A stretch of DNA of 8,283 bases from Patescibacteria group bacterium. GTDB lineage: Bacteria; Patescibacteriota; Gracilibacteria; UM-FILTER-43-11. The notes under the pieces are model-generated. The model did no database searches. It had not been told where the DNA came from and saw nothing but the letters and a program-made list of their open reading frames with translations. This document shows, one piece after another, positions 5,385 to 8,283 of this stretch (position 1 is the first letter of the stretch; the number at the start of each line of letters is the position of its first letter). Both the position numbers and the translations under genes were made by a program. The stretch spans positions 1 through 8,283 of the forward strand of contig JAJDCE010000137.1 of assembly GCA_029260985.1 (NCBI GenBank). The letters run 5' to 3'.

Positions 5385-6974
5385 TTAATCAGTATTGTTA
5401 GCCTCTTCCTCAGTTTCCTTCTCTTCAGTTTTTGAATTATCAATTTTATCAGTAAAGATATCAGTATCAAAACTTGGACTATTTTCTTTCCCCGCTTCTT
5501 TTGATCGATCATAAACACCTTTATAAAACTCAATTTCAGCAGATGTAGACACTTCAGAGCCAATCTCATCATAAACCTCAGAAAGCCTTTCAGATACCCC
5601 TCTAGTATCCAGTGGCTGATCTTCAGTTAATATACCCTCTATCAAATCACTTAGACCCGATGTAAATAGGCCGACACCAGATGTAAATGCTAACACTGCT
5701 GAAGCAGGTGACTCGAGACCAACAATAACACTTGCTAGTGATAATTCGAAGCCAACACCCATCTTAATTAACCCCTTTCCAGCTTGATCAAGATTAGCCT
5801 CCCCAGTAGGATCCACGTACCTCAGTGGATTATTCAAAACATAACTGTAAGCGTTAAGCGTTTGCGGGTTATCAATGATATCTGCAAATTCCTTATTAGT
5901 TTTGGTCGCAATGTCGAGAACTAACGGATCAACCGACACAAATCTTCCAAGTAAAGGATCATAATATCGTGCACCATAATAGTATAAATCGGTTTCACGG
6001 TCTAATTCTTTGCCTGTGTACAGGTAATTGTTTGTGTAACCTCCTGTACGATCATCAATACGTGATTGTCCATAAGGATAATAGTCATTCAGCTCAAGTT
6101 CATCACCATTAGTATCTGTGGATATATTAGAGCCTGAAAGATGATCGAGGTGATTGAAAGCAGTGGCTGAGTCATTAATTGTTGCGAGCTTGAGATTTCC
6201 GCCGTAAATATACAGCACATCATCAGCGCCCTTTTTATCATAATACTTATTGATGTAAAGTGTAGCGGTCGTTCCATCATCCTTCGTAATCCTCCTACCC
6301 CCTTCATCATACTCAAAATCAATAGAATCAGTACCGTCATCGGAGGAAGATACCTGATTTCTGTTATTCCATGTATGAGTCCATGTCCCATCACCTGTTA
6401 GCGAGCCGTTATCGTCGTAAGTATAAGTGATACTGTTAGCGGAAGTAACAGCGTGTGGATGAATATCTCCGTAGGTATAAGAACCTACATCGGATTTGGA
6501 GTTAATATTGCCCGTAACGCTGTAAGTGTAAGTTCTTGTGTAATTACTGCTGTTACCAGTATTTGTAATTGTAGCTGATGTAAGGCGGTACAGGTCGTCG
6601 TACACATAAGCAGCGGTTTTGGAGGCGTCGGTGTCTGAAGTATCTGTTATGGCGGTAATATTGCCGACATCATCATATGTGTAAGCGATTTCCTGGAGAT
6701 CTGTAGTACTGTATTCCGTAAGCTTATTTGTCATACGATACAGCTTTTGTATGTCGTAAGTGTTCGTGGTTGTAACGCCATTATCGTAAGTAATGTCAGT
6801 GACTAATCCTGATGGGGAATAGTCGAAATCATCAACATAATCTGTAACTAACTCTAACTGACCCGCATTGTTGTAAACGTAGCTTACAGCGGTGGTGTCG
6901 GGATAAGTTACGCTTAGTACGTTGCCGAGGAGGTCGTAAGTGAACTGGGTGTCGTAATTTTTTCCAGCTATACC
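5385..6974 (-). CDS. Orphan 3' rhs module: YD-repeat core plus variable C-terminal tip, 5'-truncated
   Basis: The frame is open from just after the TGA of the upstream small gene (6977-6975), giving 529 codons. The first ATG is only at 6734 (449 residues from there), but YD-repeat homology begins at about 6960 (NYDTQFTYDLLGNVLSVTYP), so 5' sequence is clearly missing rather than a start misplaced. No ATG, GTG or TTG lies in the first 80 codons. Numbered from the ATG, the core contains DYYPYG (217-222), YTGKEL (239-244), YYYGARYYDP (251-260), GRFVSVDP (263-270) and YSYVLNNPL...DPTG (297-311), the Rhs-associated core with its conserved Asp-Pro motifs. After DPTG comes a 138-residue tip: two Gly-rich hydrophobic segments (321-340 and 345-365), a helical part, and a Glu-rich tail ending TEEEANNTD. 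No nuclease or other toxin motif is recognisable. Probably silent until recombination attaches it to a complete rhs 5' part. Confidence 0.8.
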   Translation of the reverse strand, partial: GIAGKNYDTQFTYDLLGNVLSVTYPDTTAVSYVYNNAGQLELVTDYVDDFDYSPSGLVTDITYDNGVTTTNTYDIQKLYRMTNKLTEYSTTDLQEIAYTYDDVGNITAITDTSDTDASKTAAYVYDDLYRLTSATITNTGNSSNYTRTYTYSVTGNINSKSDVGSYTYGDIHPHAVTSANSITYTYDDNGSLTGDGTWTHTWNNRNQVSSSDDGTDSIDFEYDEGGRRITKDDGTTATLYINKYYDKKGADDVLYIYGGNLKLATINDSATAFNHLDHLSGSNISTDTNGDELELNDYYPYGQSRIDDRTGGYTNNYLYTGKELDRETDLYYYGARYYDPLLGRFVSVDPLVLDIATKTNKEFADIIDNPQTLNAYSYVLNNPLRYVDPTGEANLDQAGKGLIKMGVGFELSLASVIVGLESPASAVLAFTSGVGLFTSGLSDLIEGILTEDQPLDTRGVSERLSEVYDEIGSEVSTSAEIEFYKGVYDRSKEAGKENSPSFDTDIFTDKIDNSKTEEKETEEEANNTD

Positions 6975-7307
6975 TCATTTAGTCCTTAATAATGAACCAT
7001 ATCCAAGGCTCTTAAGCGCATCAAGCAACTTATCAAAACGAAAACTCCAATAGCCAAAGGAATAATAATCATTGAATTCATTGTTTTTTGAATAGAAACG
7101 CACTTCATAACTTATATACGGGAAAACTTTTTTAACTACAATTCTTTCAATTTCTCCCTTTAAGAAAATTAGCTCTCTTTTTAATCCAATGTCCTTTAAA
7201 ACTATTTTGTCAGAATCAATTTCCAGCATACCGTTTGGCCATGTACTCACTATCGCCCCTATTCTTACTCCACCCCTAAATTTAATTAATCTTTGCTTAT
7301 TTTTCAT
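6975..7307 (-). CDS. Small soluble protein overlapping the rhs end, candidate immunity protein
   Basis: A 110-residue protein. I choose the ATG at 7307, which lies inside the last codons of the upstream rhs gene and overlaps it by 11 bases. That arrangement gives translational coupling, typical of toxin-immunity pairs. A further upstream start is possible (7325) but would only deepen the overlap. There is no signal peptide, membrane segment or cysteine. The middle (about 30-70) alternates short strands (MLEIDSDKIVLKD, LIFLKGEIERIVVKK, SYEVRFYSK). The end is aromatic (YYSFGYWSFRF) followed by a helix (DKLLDALKSLGY). A strand run followed by one C-terminal helix is reminiscent of bacterial PH-like domains, as a guess. 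The immunity role comes from position only. Its TGA stop is followed immediately, in the same frame, by the truncated rhs core. Confidence 0.65.
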   Translation of the reverse strand: MKNKQRLIKFRGGVRIGAIVSTWPNGMLEIDSDKIVLKDIGLKRELIFLKGEIERIVVKKVFPYISYEVRFYSKNNEFNDYYSFGYWSFRFDKLLDALKSLGYGSLLRTK

Positions 7308-8283
7308 TTTCTTCGTTATTATCACTAAATGTGTTTACAATTTTTTCAGTGCCGGACTTAACAAAGTCTATCGCTGTATCTAAAGCATCACTTACGCTTT
7401 GCTTAAGGTTGGCAAAGTCATCTTTAATATTCCTATCAATAACAACAGTGCCCTCCTCCAAACCTGCCCCAATTGAGATAGGGGTTGAGAAACCATTGCT
7501 GTATCCAAGATCAAATCCACCAGCACCTTCCTTTGAAATATTTGCACTAGCCTCAACACCACCGATAACAGGTAATTTTGCACTGACTTCAGAATAAGTA
7601 CTTGTGCCACCAGTGTCAATCCATGATTCTGAACTAGAGTACCCAGCTCTTAAGCCAATTGATGCATCTGCACCTGCTAGTCCACCAGCACTTGAACTAA
7701 CAGTTACTCCATATGATCCATCAAAAGCAAATCCAATTGACCAAGTAGTTCCAGTTGATACACCTGCTCCTACATTTGTAGTAAAACTGAAATGGATTTC
7801 ATGTTCACCATTAGGATCTGTGTACTTCAGAGGATTATTCAGCACATAGCTGTAACCATTGAGTGATTGTGGATTGCTGAGAATATCTTTTAGTACTCTT
7901 TGTGAGCTTCGTGCAGTATCCAACACTAACGGATCCACACTCACAAACCTCCCCAGCCCACTATCATAATACCTAGCACCGTAATAATACAATCCCGTAC
8001 TGTCATCCAGTTCCTTCCCAGTATACAAGTGATCGTTGTTATGACCTGTTCCCTGCTCCTCTAACCGTACTGTGCCGTAAGGATAGTAGTCATTTAGCTG
8101 AACGGTAGTTCCGGAGCTATCTGTTTCTACGTGCGCTCCAGTAAGATGATCAGCATGATGATGTGTAACCGTTGAACCTTCTTTGGTTGCGACTTTTAGA
8201 CCACCAGCGTAAACAAATAACTTAACATCTGTACCTTCTTTTTCATAATAACGATTTGGGTAAATAGTTACCGTTGAATCTGC
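7297..8283 (-). CDS. Rhs/YD-repeat polymorphic toxin, C-terminal part (partial)
   Basis: The frame enters from the right edge (the first codon, 8283-8281, is in frame) and ends with TAA at 7299-7297, showing 328 residues of the C-terminus. The start lies outside the window; the internal TTG at 8028 is a Leu inside the YTGKEL motif and not a start. Core motifs in order: RYYEKEG (11-17), HADHLTGA (43-50), LNDYYPYG (62-69), LYTGKELDD (86-94), YYYGARYYD (99-107), GRFVSVDP (111-118), YSYVLNNPL (144-152) and DPNG (156-159). This core forms the closing part of the Rhs shell, and the DPNG region is the expected autocleavage site that frees the tip. The 169-residue tip is Gly/Ser/Thr-rich with many short amphipathic strands (to about residue 280), then a helical segment and an acidic tail (SDNNEENEK). 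No known toxin motif is visible. A small gene overlaps its stop. Confidence 0.88.
   Translation of the reverse strand, partial: ADSTVTIYPNRYYEKEGTDVKLFVYAGGLKVATKEGSTVTHHHADHLTGAHVETDSSGTTVQLNDYYPYGTVRLEEQGTGHNNDHLYTGKELDDSTGLYYYGARYYDSGLGRFVSVDPLVLDTARSSQRVLKDILSNPQSLNGYSYVLNNPLKYTDPNGEHEIHFSFTTNVGAGVSTGTTWSIGFAFDGSYGVTVSSSAGGLAGADASIGLRAGYSSSESWIDTGGTSTYSEVSAKLPVIGGVEASANISKEGAGGFDLGYSNGFSTPISIGAGLEEGTVVIDRNIKDDFANLKQSVSDALDTAIDFVKSGTEKIVNTFSDNNEENEK

Noticed and set aside
5372..5572. Upstream extension of the three-helix membrane protein frame, with an earlier ATG at 5572
   Set aside because: This stretch lies entirely inside the rhs tip in another frame and is extremely Lys/Leu/Ile-rich, as expected of a shadow. 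The ATG at 5371 gives a sensible protein just after the rhs stop.
6975..6977. TGA recoded as Gly (as in Gracilibacteria/Absconditabacteria), fusing the small gene to the rhs core
   Set aside because: Complete recQ and the other genes contain no in-frame TGA. A recoded genome would show many, so TGA is a normal stop here.
7189..7849. Plus-strand and alternative minus-strand frames opposite the first rhs tip
   Set aside because: The Gly/Ser-rich tip leaves open shadow frames in other phases. These have low-complexity translations and no start context.
7297..8028. Complete small gene starting with TTG at 8028
   Set aside because: The frame continues without a stop to the window edge and carries Rhs core motifs on both sides of that TTG, so it is an internal Leu codon of a larger rhs gene.

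Overview
The window reads as a piece of an uncultured bacterial genome, moderately AT-rich, using the standard code: every gene closes on TAA, TAG or TGA, and full-length recQ contains no in-frame TGA. None of the genes whose start is visible has a convincing Shine-Dalgarno sequence, and several have a sigma70-type -10 box very close to the start codon. One promoter would make a leaderless mRNA. Canonical TATAAT boxes argue against Bacteroidota. Together with small single-gene units and a 4-TM mini-protein of a type I associate with candidate-phyla bacteria, this suggests Patescibacteria (CPR) or a similar uncultured lineage. That placement is an inference with low confidence.

Left half (1-4864), plus strand. 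A partial gene of unknown function runs in from the left edge. It is followed by four separately promoted genes: a helix-turn-helix-rich protein with a tandem C-terminal repeat (432-1349), a membrane-anchored or exported beta-rich protein with a ZU5-like segment (1483-2373), a small four-helix membrane protein (2513-2890), and a complete RecQ helicase (3026-4864). The gaps hold terminators and promoters. Two of them carry near-identical copies of a hairpin plus terminator element, and a third carries a decayed copy. The first two copies directly flank the HTH gene.

Right half (4865-8283), minus strand. This is an Rhs/YD-repeat polymorphic toxin locus, read right to left: the 3' end of an rhs gene entering from the right edge (8283-7297); a small soluble protein overlapping its end (7307-6975), the likely immunity partner; a 5'-truncated rhs module with its own variable tip (6974-5385); a three-helix membrane protein 13 bases behind it (5371-5030), a second likely immunity protein; and a 44-codon rhs core scrap (5005-4874) that ends nine bases from the convergent recQ stop. 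Three diverged copies of the same core segment followed by different tips match the orphan rhs-CT/immunity array known from other bacteria. In such arrays, recombination in the conserved core can swap the displayed toxin tip.

Neither C-terminal tip nor either small partner matches a toxin or immunity family that I recognise. They are the best candidates here for something undescribed.
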